DNA of 64,000 bases from the NCBI RefSeq assembly GCF_039543545.1, contig NZ_BAABJY010000002.1, positions 806,001 through 870,000 on the forward strand, read 5' to 3'. The notes under the pieces are model-generated. The model saw nothing but the letters and a program-made list of their open reading frames with translations, was not told the origin of the DNA and made no database searches. Below are positions 43,740 through 51,964 of the stretch, piece by piece; within the stretch, counting starts at the first letter, position 1, and the number at the start of each line of letters is the position of its first letter. This stretch comes from Luteimonas vadosa. GTDB lineage: Bacteria; Pseudomonadota; Gammaproteobacteria; Xanthomonadales; Xanthomonadaceae. A program made the position numbers and the translations under genes.

Positions 43740-44015
43740 ATGCCCCGCACCGTTTTCTGCCAGTACCAGCAACGCGACGCCGAAGGACTGGAGTTCACGC
43801 CCTGGCCCGGCGAGCTCGGCAAGCGCGTCTACGCCAACATCGGCAAGGAAGGCTGGGCGGCGTGGCTGGCGCACCAGACCATGCTCATCAACGAAAACCG
43901 CCTGTCGCCGATGGATCCCAAGCACCGGGCCTTCCTCGAAACCGAGATGGAAAAGTTCCTGTTCGGCGGCGGCGCGGAAAAACCCGCCGGTTACGTGCCC
44001 GAAGGCGCGGACTGA
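43740..44015 (+). CDS. yggX: Probable Fe(2+)-trafficking protein YggX
   Basis: 91 residues. Small cytoplasmic protein that protects iron-sulfur proteins, here encoded after mutY, itself an Fe-S enzyme. Conserved start RTVFCQYQQRDAEGLEF with Cys7 and the LINENRLSPMDPKHRAFLE motif. GAGGAAA precedes ATG 43740. Its last 25 bases overlap the convergent lipoprotein gene. Confidence 0.95.
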   Translation: MPRTVFCQYQQRDAEGLEFTPWPGELGKRVYANIGKEGWAAWLAHQTMLINENRLSPMDPKHRAFLETEMEKFLFGGGAEKPAGYVPEGAD

Positions 44016-44434
44016 TCCTGCGCGAGCTTCCCGGCCCGCTTCAACGCCTTCACGTCGAGCGGCCTGATTTCACGGATCCGGCAGGGGAACGGCGTGGATC
44101 CGCGACTGAGCGGGGTCACGTCGTCGAACCTCGCATGGACCTGCCCCATCCGGCTGCTCAACGCGATGGCGTGGGCGAAGGCCAGGTCGGAGCATGGACC
44201 ATGCAGCTCCAGCAGGTAGGCCCTGCTCGGCCTTGGCCAGACCGCCAGCGTGGTGTCTCCAAGCAGCGTCCAGCCGCTGATGCTGCCGTAGTAGCTGAAG
44301 CTGTCCACCGGCTCGCCGGCGTGGGCCTGGTAGAGCGCCAGGTTGTTGCTCTCGCGCAATCCGGCATTGGTCGCGCAGGCACCCAGCAGGGCCACGCCCA
44401 GCAGCAGGGCCGTCAATCGCAGCGAATCTTTCAT
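43991..44434 (-). CDS. Small lipoprotein of the DUF6491 type
   Basis: 147 residues. Lipoprotein signal with lipobox LLGAC (Cys about 20). The mature part has paired Cys (CSDL and FPCRIREIRPL) and the GW/VWPRPSRAYLLEL pattern that I associate with DUF6491 proteins of xanthomonads; function unknown. GGAGGAG ribosome site before the ATG. Convergent with yggX with a 25-base overlap, so antisense effects between the two mRNAs are possible. Confidence 0.78.
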   Translation of the reverse strand: MKDSLRLTALLLGVALLGACATNAGLRESNNLALYQAHAGEPVDSFSYYGSISGWTLLGDTTLAVWPRPSRAYLLELHGPCSDLAFAHAIALSSRMGQVHARFDDVTPLSRGSTPFPCRIREIRPLDVKALKRAGKLAQDQSAPSGT

Positions 44435-44549
44435 CCCGTCTCCTCCCGAGGCCGGTTCGACGGCGGCCCTATCCCGGAAATGCGTCCGAACCCCCGCCCA
44501 AACAAGGCCGACGACCCGCCGCGTTCAGCCCCCTGCCTGCCAGCGCGGC

Positions 44550-44578
44550 TTGCCCGCCCTCCCCGCCACCCGTATCAT
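44550..44578 (+). promoter_or_regulatory. Promoter of tRNA-Phe
   Basis: TTGCCC (44550-44555), 17 bases, TATCAT (44573-44578), then the GC-rich discriminator GCCGCCC typical of stringently controlled stable-RNA promoters. The tRNA begins 18 bases after the -10. Confidence 0.7.
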
Positions 44579-44595
44579 GCCGCCCTCGCGCCCGT

Positions 44596-44671
44596 GGCCG
44601 GGTAGCTCAGTTGGTAGAGCAGGGGATTGAAAATCCCCGTGTCGGCGGTTCGATTCCGTCCCCGGCCACCA
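44596..44671 (+). tRNA. tRNA-Phe (GAA)
   Basis: 76 nt including encoded CCA. Acceptor GGCCGGG pairs with CCCGGCC; D-loop TAGCTCAGTTGGTAGAGC; anticodon arm GGGGA-TTGAAAA-TCCCC gives anticodon GAA; T-loop GGTTCGATTCC. It has its own promoter and no terminator before the next gene, 34 bases downstream. Confidence 0.97.
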
Positions 44672-44705
44672 CTCGCGGCCCCGCTTCCGCTTCGAGGCAG
44701 CGACG

Positions 44706-45557
44706 ATGGCCAAGCCACGCTGGGCAGCCTTTCCCCACGATGCCTCGGCGTTCGCCTACGCAGGCGATGCCCTGAAACGGGCCTGGCCGAAGTTGCATGC
44801 CGGCGACTGCGAACCCTTCCCCGATGTCCGTCGTGCAGGCGCCTTGCTCAAGGCCGCGGGCAGCGCCGCGCCGAAGGGCCTGGATGCCGCCGCGCTCGCG
44901 CAACGGCTCCAGGATGCATGGCGCGCCTTCCACCGTGGCGACTTCCAGCAGGCCCATGAAGCCGGCAAGGCACTGGGACCGATCGGGGCCTCGGTCGCGG
45001 TCAAGGCCATCGGCATCCATGCCACCTACCTGGTCGATTCGGATGCCGAGAAGCTCAAGCGATTCCAGCAGGGCGCGCTGCTCGCCGAAGCGGCGGTGCA
45101 GGCGCTCCCGGAGGACGCCAACAGCCATTACCGGCACGCGTTCGCGCTCGGCCGGTACAGCCAGGGGCTCAGCATCGCCAAGGCGTTGAAGGAAGGCATC
45201 GCCGGGAAGGTGCGGGCCTCGCTCGAAACAACGCTTGGCCTGGTGCCAAGCCACGCCGAGGCGCACACCGCCCTTGCGCTTTACCACGCCGAGATCATCG
45301 ACAAGATCGGCGCGGTGATCGGAGGCCTCACCTATGGCGCCAAGGCCGCCGCGGCAGAGAAGCACATCGCCACCGCGCTCAAGCTCACGCCCGCCTCCCC
45401 GATCGCTCACATCGAGCACGGCAACATCCTGATGCTGCTCCACGGCGAGAAGCAGGAGGACGCCGCCGCGATCGCCTACGAGAAGGCCGCGAAACTCAAG
45501 CCGCTCGATGCGATGGAAGCGCTGGACGCCGCCTTCGCCAGGTCCCAACTGGAATAG
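44706..45557 (+). CDS. Helical-repeat (TPR-like) protein of unknown function
   Basis: 283 residues, no signal peptide or membrane segment. From about residue 60 it is a series of Ala-rich helical pairs of tetratricopeptide type (DAWRAFHRGDFQQAHEAGKAL; ALALYHAEIIDKIGAVIGGL; AAEKHIATALKLTPASPIAHIEHGNILML), so a protein-binding scaffold is likely. The function is not known to me. It begins 34 bases after tRNA-Phe and may be read from the tRNA promoter. Starts at ATG 44706 with a weak GGCAG upstream. Confidence 0.82.
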   Translation: MAKPRWAAFPHDASAFAYAGDALKRAWPKLHAGDCEPFPDVRRAGALLKAAGSAAPKGLDAAALAQRLQDAWRAFHRGDFQQAHEAGKALGPIGASVAVKAIGIHATYLVDSDAEKLKRFQQGALLAEAAVQALPEDANSHYRHAFALGRYSQGLSIAKALKEGIAGKVRASLETTLGLVPSHAEAHTALALYHAEIIDKIGAVIGGLTYGAKAAAAEKHIATALKLTPASPIAHIEHGNILMLLHGEKQEDAAAIAYEKAAKLKPLDAMEALDAAFARSQLE

Positions 45558-45576
45558 CTTGCGACGGGCGGGCAGC

Positions 45577-45605
45577 TTGCCCGCCTTGCCACGGCCCCGT
45601 AGAAT
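45577..45605 (+). promoter_or_regulatory. Promoter of tRNA-Val
   Basis: TTGCCC (45577-45582), 17 bases, TAGAAT (45600-45605), then a GC-rich discriminator. The same -35 and spacing as the tRNA-Phe promoter. Confidence 0.72.
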
Positions 45606-45639
45606 CCGCATCCCGATCCGGGCGCCAGCCCCGGACTCC

Positions 45640-45714
45640 GGGCGGTTAGCTCAGCGGTAGAGCGGCGCCTTCACACGGCGTAGGTCACAAGTTCGATCCT
45701 TGTACCGCCCACCA
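45640..45714 (+). tRNA. tRNA-Val (CAC)
   Basis: 75 nt including CCA. Acceptor GGGCGGT pairs with ACCGCCC; the anticodon loop TTCACAC gives CAC, reading GTG codons; T-loop GTTCGATCC. It has its own promoter and terminator. Confidence 0.96.
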
Positions 45715-45735
45715 CTTTCCTTGTTGCCCTGGACG

Positions 45736-45758
45736 ACCCGGCCCCGCGCCGGGTTTTT
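45736..45758 (+). terminator. Terminator of tRNA-Val
   Basis: ACCCGGC-CCCGC-GCCGGGT followed by TTTT, 21 bases after the tRNA. A seven-bp GC stem with a T-run, so the tRNA is a one-gene unit. Confidence 0.88.
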
Positions 45759-45834
45759 CATGCGGCATCGCGCGCGGTTGCCATCGCCGCCCGGATCGGG
45801 GATGGTCTGCAGCCGCGCCCCATTCCCGTCCGGC

Positions 45835-47244
45835 ATGCGCTTCATTTCCTCCCGATCCTTGCCCTGGCTGCTCGCGGGCCTCGCGTTGGCCGTTGCTGGC
45901 AGCTGGCCCTTGGCGTCGTCTTCGACCGAGCCGCCTGGCGCCACGGCACTGGGCGTGCAAGCCGCCCGGCTCGACCCGGACTATTGGATCCGGCGCCTCG
46001 ACCAGCCCGATCGCATCGTGCTCGACGCCGCGGCGATCCGCCGCCTCAACGCGTCCCTGGTCGCCGAGGAACCCTCGCTCCACGACCTCGAATCCCTGCC
46101 CGCGCTGCTGCCGGCCGGCCAGGTCCGGTCATGGATCGAGGCGCTGTCGGTCGAACCGACACGCCAGCTCCATGGCGTCGACGGCCATGCACTGCCACGC
46201 CAGGCATTCGAACGCCTGCGCGAGAACCTGGCGCTGGACGCCATCCCGGAGCGCCAACCCGTCCGTTACGGCCTGGTGGTCCGGCGTGCGGACCTGCGCA
46301 CCTTCCCGACCCGGCTGCGCGTCTTCCGCGAACCCGGGGACACCGACATCGACCGCTTCCAGGAAAGCGCCCTGTTCCCGGGCACCCCGGTCGCCATCAC
46401 GCACGAAAGCCGCGACGGCGACTGGTTTTTCGTCGTGGCCCCCAACTACGCCGCGTGGATCGAACAGCGGCACGTCGCCTTGGGCAGCAAGCGGGACGTG
46501 TTCGATTACACCCGCCGCAAGCCCTTCCGGGTGGTGACCGACCCCACCGTCCGCACCGTCCACGCGCCGGAGGCCCCGCGGGTCTCGGGGTTGCAGCTGG
46601 ACATGGGCGTGCGCGTTCCGGCCCTGGACCGCTGGCCCGCGGACCAGCCCGTCAACGGGCAACATCCGGGATTCGGGCATGCCGTGCAGTTGCCGGTACG
46701 TAGCGAGTCCGGCCTGCTCGAATTCTCCCCCGCCCTGCTGCCGCGCCGCGCAGGCCTCGCAGATGACTACCTGTCGCTGACACGGGCCAACCTGCTGCGG
46801 CAGGCGTTCAATTTCCTGGGCGAACGCTACGGCTGGGGCCATGCCTACGATGCGCGGGACTGCAGCGGCTTCGTCGCGGAGGTCTACCGCAGCTTCGGCT
46901 TGCAGCTGCCCCGGAACACCGGCGACCAGTCGCGCAGCAAGGCGCTGGATCGCATCGACGTGTCCGCGCTGGACAGCCGAGGGGAACGCCGCGCCGTCGT
47001 CGACGGCACCGCGGCCGGTGACCTCGTCTACATCCCGGGGCACGTGATGATGGTGGTGGGCCACGTCGGCGGCGAACCCTGGGTGATCCATGACATCCAC
47101 GGCATGAACCTGCGCGCGGCGGACGGCGGCACGCGGCGAGTGGTGCTCAACGCCGTCGTCGTCACGCCGCTTCTGCCGATGCTGGCGGACGACGGAACGC
47201 CGATCCTCGACCATGTCACCACCATCGTGCGGATCGGTCGCTGA
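45835..47244 (+). CDS. SH3-domain NlpC/P60 peptidoglycan hydrolase-like protein
   Basis: 469 residues, exported (signal about 1-27, PWLLAGLALAVAGSWPLA). An N-terminal NLPC-associated region and two bacterial SH3-like domains (about 60-320, with RYGLVVRRADLRTFPT and GTPVAITHESRDGDWFFV) precede a C-terminal NlpC/P60 cysteine peptidase domain. Catalytic Cys343 is in DCSGF and His403 in GHVMMVVGH. Such enzymes cut peptide bonds in cell-wall peptides, here in the periplasm. ATG 45835 gives a clean signal peptide; the frame is open further upstream into the tRNA-Val 3' end, which is an artefact. Confidence 0.88.
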   Translation: MRFISSRSLPWLLAGLALAVAGSWPLASSSTEPPGATALGVQAARLDPDYWIRRLDQPDRIVLDAAAIRRLNASLVAEEPSLHDLESLPALLPAGQVRSWIEALSVEPTRQLHGVDGHALPRQAFERLRENLALDAIPERQPVRYGLVVRRADLRTFPTRLRVFREPGDTDIDRFQESALFPGTPVAITHESRDGDWFFVVAPNYAAWIEQRHVALGSKRDVFDYTRRKPFRVVTDPTVRTVHAPEAPRVSGLQLDMGVRVPALDRWPADQPVNGQHPGFGHAVQLPVRSESGLLEFSPALLPRRAGLADDYLSLTRANLLRQAFNFLGERYGWGHAYDARDCSGFVAEVYRSFGLQLPRNTGDQSRSKALDRIDVSALDSRGERRAVVDGTAAGDLVYIPGHVMMVVGHVGGEPWVIHDIHGMNLRAADGGTRRVVLNAVVVTPLLPMLADDGTPILDHVTTIVRIGR

Positions 47245-47325
47245 CCGACCCGCGATCCACGCGCTTGGCCCGACCATCGGGATTGCACCCATAATCCGAC
47301 GCTGACCCCGTTCCGAAAGGCCCGC

Positions 47326-48585
47326 ATGTCGACGACCACCCGCATCCTGCTCGCCCTTGCCGCCGGCGCCGCCATCGGGCTTTCGCTCGCCTTCTGGGAT
47401 CCGGTGCTCGCGGCGAGCGCGGCGGATATCGCGCAGCCGGTCGGCCGGCTCTGGCTGAACGCCTTGCAGATGACGGTCGTGCCCCTGGTCGCGGCGCTGG
47501 TGGTGGTCGGCGTCAATGCCGCCAGCGACGCGGCCTCGTCGGGTCGTACCGCGCGCCAGGCGATGGGGGTGTTCCTGGTGTTGCTGATGCTGTCGGGAAC
47601 GTTCGCCGCGATCGCCTCGCCTGCCCTGCTCGCGCTGGTGCCGCGCGACGATGGCCTGGTTGAATCATTCCGGGCCGCCATTGCCGTCCCCGACGCGCAG
47701 ATCGCCGTCCCGGGCAACTTCGGCGAATGGTTCGCCACCCTCGTCCCCAGCAACGTCCTCGCGGCCGCGGCCGCCAGCGCGATGGTGCCGCTGGTGGTGT
47801 TCGCGCTGTTCTTCGGCTTCGCCCTGACCCGGCTGGACGAAGCCCGCAAGGCGCGCCTGCTCGAGTTCGTGCAGGCGGTCGGCGACGTGATGATCGTGAT
47901 CGTGCACTGGGTGCTGTGGGCGGCTCCGCTGGGCGTGTTCGCGCTGGTGCTGGCCGTGTGCGCGCGCGTCGGCATCGGCATGCTGGCGGCCCTGGGCTGG
48001 TACATCCTGCTGCTGTGCGCGCTCTACATCGCGGTGACGCTGATGCTGTACATGGTCGCCGCGGTGTTCGCGCGGGAGTCGATGCGCCGCTTCGCGGTCG
48101 CGATCATCCCGGCGCAGGTCATCGCCGCCAGCACGCAATCCTCCCTGGCCTCCCTGCCGGCGATGATCGACGTGGCGCGCCAGCGGCTGGGTTACCCGCT
48201 GCAGGTGACCTCGCTGGTGCTGCCGATGGCGGTGTCGCTGTTCCGCATCACCAGCCCGGTGCAGTACATCGGCGTGGCGACCTTCATCGCCTGGATGTAC
48301 GGCATCGACCTGGGACCGGCGCAGCTGGCGCTCGCGGTCGGGCTGGCCGCGGTGATCAGCCTCGGTTCGGTCGGCCTGCCCGGCCAGGTCAGCTTCATGG
48401 CGACCAACATGCCGGTGACGCAGGCCATGGGCCTGCCGGTGGAACCGCTGGGCATCCTGCTTGCCGTGGACACGATCCCGGACGTGTTCTCGACCGTCAG
48501 CAACGTCACCGCCGACCTCACCGCGGCCGGCGTCGTTGCCAAGCGCACCGATGCCGCTCCCATCCCCACCGGAGGAGGCACATGA
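47326..48585 (+). CDS. SLC1-family dicarboxylate/amino acid:cation symporter
   Basis: 419 residues, about eight membrane helices with two re-entrant loops. The family's serine-rich hairpin (TQSSLASLPAMID, near 268-280) and the substrate and cation binding stretch (SLGSVGLPGQVSFMATN, then AVDTIPDVFSTVSNVTAD) are present. Relatives import C4-dicarboxylates, glutamate or aspartate with H+ or Na+. In AVDTIPD the Asp-Asp pattern is kept, but the Arg that chooses dicarboxylates over neutral amino acids is not obvious, so the substrate stays open. The stop overlaps the arsC-like start (ATGA). Confidence 0.9.
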   Translation: MSTTTRILLALAAGAAIGLSLAFWDPVLAASAADIAQPVGRLWLNALQMTVVPLVAALVVVGVNAASDAASSGRTARQAMGVFLVLLMLSGTFAAIASPALLALVPRDDGLVESFRAAIAVPDAQIAVPGNFGEWFATLVPSNVLAAAAASAMVPLVVFALFFGFALTRLDEARKARLLEFVQAVGDVMIVIVHWVLWAAPLGVFALVLAVCARVGIGMLAALGWYILLLCALYIAVTLMLYMVAAVFARESMRRFAVAIIPAQVIAASTQSSLASLPAMIDVARQRLGYPLQVTSLVLPMAVSLFRITSPVQYIGVATFIAWMYGIDLGPAQLALAVGLAAVISLGSVGLPGQVSFMATNMPVTQAMGLPVEPLGILLAVDTIPDVFSTVSNVTADLTAAGVVAKRTDAAPIPTGGGT

Positions 48586-48938
48586 GCAAGAACCTGCTGC
48601 TGCACAATCCACGCTGCTCCAAGTCGCGCGCCGCGCTCGCGCTGCTGCAGGAGCGCCATGTCGAATTCGAAGTGGTGCCCTACCTGGAGGCGCCGCCGAC
48701 CCCGGCGCGGCTGCGCGACCTGCTCCGGAAGCTGGGCATCGGCGCCCGAGACCTGCTGCGCACCGGGGAGGCGGAATACGCCGCGCTGGGGCTCGCCGAC
48801 CCGACGCTCGACGACGAAGCGATCATCCGCGCCATGGCCGCGCATCCCCGGCTGATCGAGCGGCCGGTGTTCGTGCGCGATGGCCGCGCCGTGATCGGCA
48901 GGCCGCCGGAGCGGGTGCTGGACTTGCTCCCGGCCTGA
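48582..48938 (+). CDS. arsC: ArsC-type glutaredoxin-dependent arsenate reductase family protein
   Basis: 118 residues. Catalytic Cys12 in HNPRCSKSR, with the arginines that bind arsenate in E. coli ArsC at matching places (LLRTGEAEY, LIERPVFV, IGRPPERVL). Reduces arsenate to arsenite, or may be a related YffB-type protein. Strong GGAGGAGG ribosome site and ATGA overlap with the symporter gene. No ars efflux or regulator genes nearby, so an arsenic role is likely but not shown by context. Confidence 0.88.
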   Translation: MSKNLLLHNPRCSKSRAALALLQERHVEFEVVPYLEAPPTPARLRDLLRKLGIGARDLLRTGEAEYAALGLADPTLDDEAIIRAMAAHPRLIERPVFVRDGRAVIGRPPERVLDLLPA

Positions 48939-48945
48939 CCGCCGC

Positions 48946-50619
48946 TCAGCGAAGTTTGCTGCTGCGCAGGCTGCGCACCTGCAGCGGCGCGTCGAAGCTG
49001 TCGGCGCGCGCAACCGCCCAGAAATCCTGGAACACCGCATGTTCCGGGACATGCGCCAGCAGCTCTCCCGGGTCCAGGAAACGGTAGGTCGTGGCCAGCG
49101 ACCGGATCTCGGTCGGCGTCACGCGCCGCAGGATGTGCTCGGGTCCCAGCTGGCAGGGATGCTCCAGCCCGGCGGCGGCGAGCAGGTCGCGCAGTTCGCG
49201 CAACGTGGCCTGGTGGTAACGATGCACGCGGGTGGCCTTGTCCGCCACGTCCAGCGATCGCCAGCGCCGGGGATCCTGTGTCGCCACGCCACTGGGGCAT
49301 CGGTCGGTATGGCATTTCTGCGCCTGGATGCAGCCCAACGCGAACATGTAGCCGCGCGCCGCATTGCACCAGTCGGCGCCCATCGCCAGGATGCGCGCCA
49401 GGTCGAAGGCGCTGATGATCTTCCCCGCGGCCGCAACCCGCACCCGGTCCCGCAAGCCCAGGCCCACCAGGGTCGTGTGCACCAGCATCAAGGCCTCGCG
49501 CATCGGCGTCCCCACGCGGTTGACAAATTCCATCGGTGCCGCGCCGGTTCCGCCCTCGGCGCCGTCGACCACGATGAAATCCGGCAGCAGTCCTGTCTCG
49601 TGCATCGCCTTGGCGATGCCGAACCATTCCCAGGGATGGCCGATCGCGAGCTTGAAACCGGTCGGCTTCCCGCCCGACAGCCCGCGCAGGCGCTCCACGA
49701 ACTGCAGCAGCTCCACCGGCGTCGAGAACGCACCGTGCCGTGCCGGGGAGACGACGTCCCTACCCACCGGCACCCCGCGCGCGGCGGCGATCTCGGCGTT
49801 GACCTTGGCTCCGGGAAGTACGCCACCGTGACCTGGCTTGGCCCCTTGCGAGAGCTTGAGTTCGATCATCCTGACCTGGTCGCCACGCGCATTGGCCTGG
49901 AAGCGTTCCTCGCTGAAACTGCCGTCGTCGTTGCGGCAGCCGAAGTAGCCCGACCCGATCTCCCACACCAGGTCGCCGCCGTGCTCGCGGTGGTAGGACG
50001 AAATCGAGCCTTCCCCCGTGTCATGGTAGAAATTCCCGCGCCTGGCGCCGGCGTTCAAGGCACGGATCGCGTTGGGCGAGATCGCGCCGAAGCTCATCGC
50101 CGAGATGTTGAAGACGCTGGCCGAGTACGGCAGCGCGCGCCCGGCACCGACCTCGACCCGGAAGTCGTGCGCGTCGATCCGGGACGGAAAGGCGGAATGG
50201 TTGATCCATTCATACGATTCCCCATAGACGTCGTGCAGGGTGCCGAAGGGACGCAGGTCGAGTGTGTCGGTGGATCGCTGGTACACGAGGTCGCGCTGCT
50301 CGCGCGAGAACGGCCGAGGATCGGTATCGGCTTCGATGAAGTACTGGCGGATCTGCGGTCCGATGGACTCGAGCAGGTAGCGCATCCGCGCCAGCACCGG
50401 GTAGTTGCGGCTGACCGTGTTGGCGCTGCCCAGCAGGTCCCACAGGCCCAGCGCGGACAGGAGGACGAAAGGCACCGCGGCCCAATACCATCGCGGCGAG
50501 TACGAGACAGCCGCATGGACGGCAAGCGCGGCGAGCAGCAGGCACGCGGCGAACACCCAGTAACGCGGCGGGAACCACCTGCGGATGTCGAACCGCGGAT
50601 CGAGGAACGTCTTGAGCAT
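48946..50619 (-). CDS. FMN-binding glutamate synthase family protein with membrane anchor
   Basis: 557 residues. Two N-terminal membrane segments (about 20-38 and 45-62) precede a (beta/alpha)8 FMN domain like the GltS central/FMN region: PYSASVFNISAMSFGAISPNAIRALN, KLSQGAKPGHGGVLPGAKV, VVDGAEGGTGAAPMEF and the cysteine cluster KCHTDRCPSGVATQDP that can bind a [3Fe-4S] centre. No glutaminase domain, so it is not a complete glutamate synthase. Actual substrate unknown. Seven bases separate its stop from the convergent arsC gene. Confidence 0.87.
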   Translation of the reverse strand: MLKTFLDPRFDIRRWFPPRYWVFAACLLLAALAVHAAVSYSPRWYWAAVPFVLLSALGLWDLLGSANTVSRNYPVLARMRYLLESIGPQIRQYFIEADTDPRPFSREQRDLVYQRSTDTLDLRPFGTLHDVYGESYEWINHSAFPSRIDAHDFRVEVGAGRALPYSASVFNISAMSFGAISPNAIRALNAGARRGNFYHDTGEGSISSYHREHGGDLVWEIGSGYFGCRNDDGSFSEERFQANARGDQVRMIELKLSQGAKPGHGGVLPGAKVNAEIAAARGVPVGRDVVSPARHGAFSTPVELLQFVERLRGLSGGKPTGFKLAIGHPWEWFGIAKAMHETGLLPDFIVVDGAEGGTGAAPMEFVNRVGTPMREALMLVHTTLVGLGLRDRVRVAAAGKIISAFDLARILAMGADWCNAARGYMFALGCIQAQKCHTDRCPSGVATQDPRRWRSLDVADKATRVHRYHQATLRELRDLLAAAGLEHPCQLGPEHILRRVTPTEIRSLATTYRFLDPGELLAHVPEHAVFQDFWAVARADSFDAPLQVRSLRSSKLR

Positions 50620-50731
50620 GCGTCACCACGTGCCGTCCCGGGCCCACGATCTTACCCATCGCACCCGTGGCGCGCCTGTCCGTGGCGAACACCCACACGG
50701 TCGGCCAGCGCAGCTGCGTCCCGCGGCGTCG

Positions 50732-50764
50732 TTGCTTGCATGCGGGCATGCCGGCCCCAAGCAA
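50732..50764 (-). other. Hairpin in the 3' trailer of tRNA-Leu
   Basis: TTGCTTG/CAAGCAA arms (50732-50738, 50758-50764) with an inner GGGC/GCCC pair, starting two bases past the encoded CCA of tRNA-Leu. No T-tract follows. In E. coli the trailer of the orthologous leuZ gene (3'ETS-leuZ) is a stable regulatory RNA; whether this hairpin plays a similar part is speculation. Confidence 0.4.
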
Positions 50765-50766
50765 GG

Positions 50767-50853
50767 TGGTGCCCGGGGTCGGGATCGAACCGACATGGCC
50801 TTGCGGCCGAGGGATTTTAAGTCCCTTGCGTCTACCAGTTTCGCCACCCGGGC
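50767..50853 (-). tRNA. tRNA-Leu (TAA)
   Basis: 87 nt including CCA, with the long variable arm of Leu tRNAs (CTCGGCCGCAAGGCCATG). Acceptor GCCCGGG pairs with CCCGGGC. Anticodon loop CTTAAAA gives TAA. Equivalent to leuZ of E. coli in the glyW-cysT-leuZ order after pgsA. Confidence 0.97.
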
Positions 50854-50940
50854 ACCGGAATAGCCTGCCTCAAGCGGGGAGCGATTGGAAACGTGCGCCA
50901 GGCACGCGAACGCCCGCGCTGGGCGGGCGTTCGGTGGGGC

Positions 50941-51014
50941 TGGAGGCCTGGGTCGGAATTGAACCGGCGTACGCGGCTTTGCAGGCCGCTGCATAACCAC
51001 TCTGCCACCAGGCC
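50941..51014 (-). tRNA. tRNA-Cys (GCA)
   Basis: 74 nt including CCA. Acceptor GGCCTGG pairs with CCAGGCC; anticodon loop CTGCAAA gives GCA; the discriminator base is U73, the identity element for Cys tRNAs. Lies 87 bases upstream of tRNA-Leu on the same strand. Confidence 0.97.
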
Positions 51015-51071
51015 GGTGACTCCTGCAGACTCGCGCAAGCCACGCGCGATTTCAAGCTTGGCGCAAACAAA

Positions 51072-51091
51072 AGCCCCGGCAAGCCGAGGCT
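51072..51091 (-). terminator. Intrinsic terminator between tRNA-Gly and tRNA-Cys
   Basis: Read on the minus strand: AGCCTCGGC-TT-GCCGGGGCT then TTTTGTTTG. Nine pairs including one U-G. Lies about 160 bases after tRNA-Gly and 57 bases before tRNA-Cys, so much transcription from pgsA should stop here and tRNA-Cys/tRNA-Leu may have their own promoter. A TTGAAA at about 51051-51056 could be its -35, but the matching -10 is poor. Confidence 0.65.
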
Positions 51092-51249
51092 CTGGTCACC
51101 CGGTCGCCGACGACACTGCCGATCGGCGATCGATGCGGCACATGGATGTGCCGCCGCCCTGCCGGCTCGCCGGCTGGGCGGGCACAGGACGCGGCTCCGC
51201 CGTGGCCTGTGCCGAAAAAGTTGCGGCTGGAAGCCCAATCTTTTTCTTT
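51092..51249. ncRNA. Structured spacer, candidate small RNA with RsmE/CsrA-type hairpin
   Basis: 158 bases without coding sense between tRNA-Gly and tRNA-Cys, with several perfect hairpins. On the plus strand GCGGCAC-ATGGAT-GTGCCGC (51135-51154) shows a GGA in a hexaloop matching the RsmE consensus (A/U)CANGGANG(U/A). A second hairpin GGCACAGG/CCTGTGCC (51181-51213) holds another GGA. A third GGA loop lies in a hairpin at 51221-51238 followed by TCTTTTTCTTT, which looks like a plus-strand terminator. The minus strand is equally bounded by a terminator at 51072-51091, so the RNA could be read either way. The strand and existence of a transcript are inference. Confidence 0.35.
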
Positions 51250-51253
51250 GAAC

Positions 51254-51960
<707 letters not shown>

Positions 51961-51964
<4 letters not shown>

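Noticed and set aside
45700..45834. Extended N-terminus of the NlpC protein starting inside tRNA-Val
   Set aside because: It would overlap the tRNA and its terminator; ATG 45835 gives a proper signal peptide.
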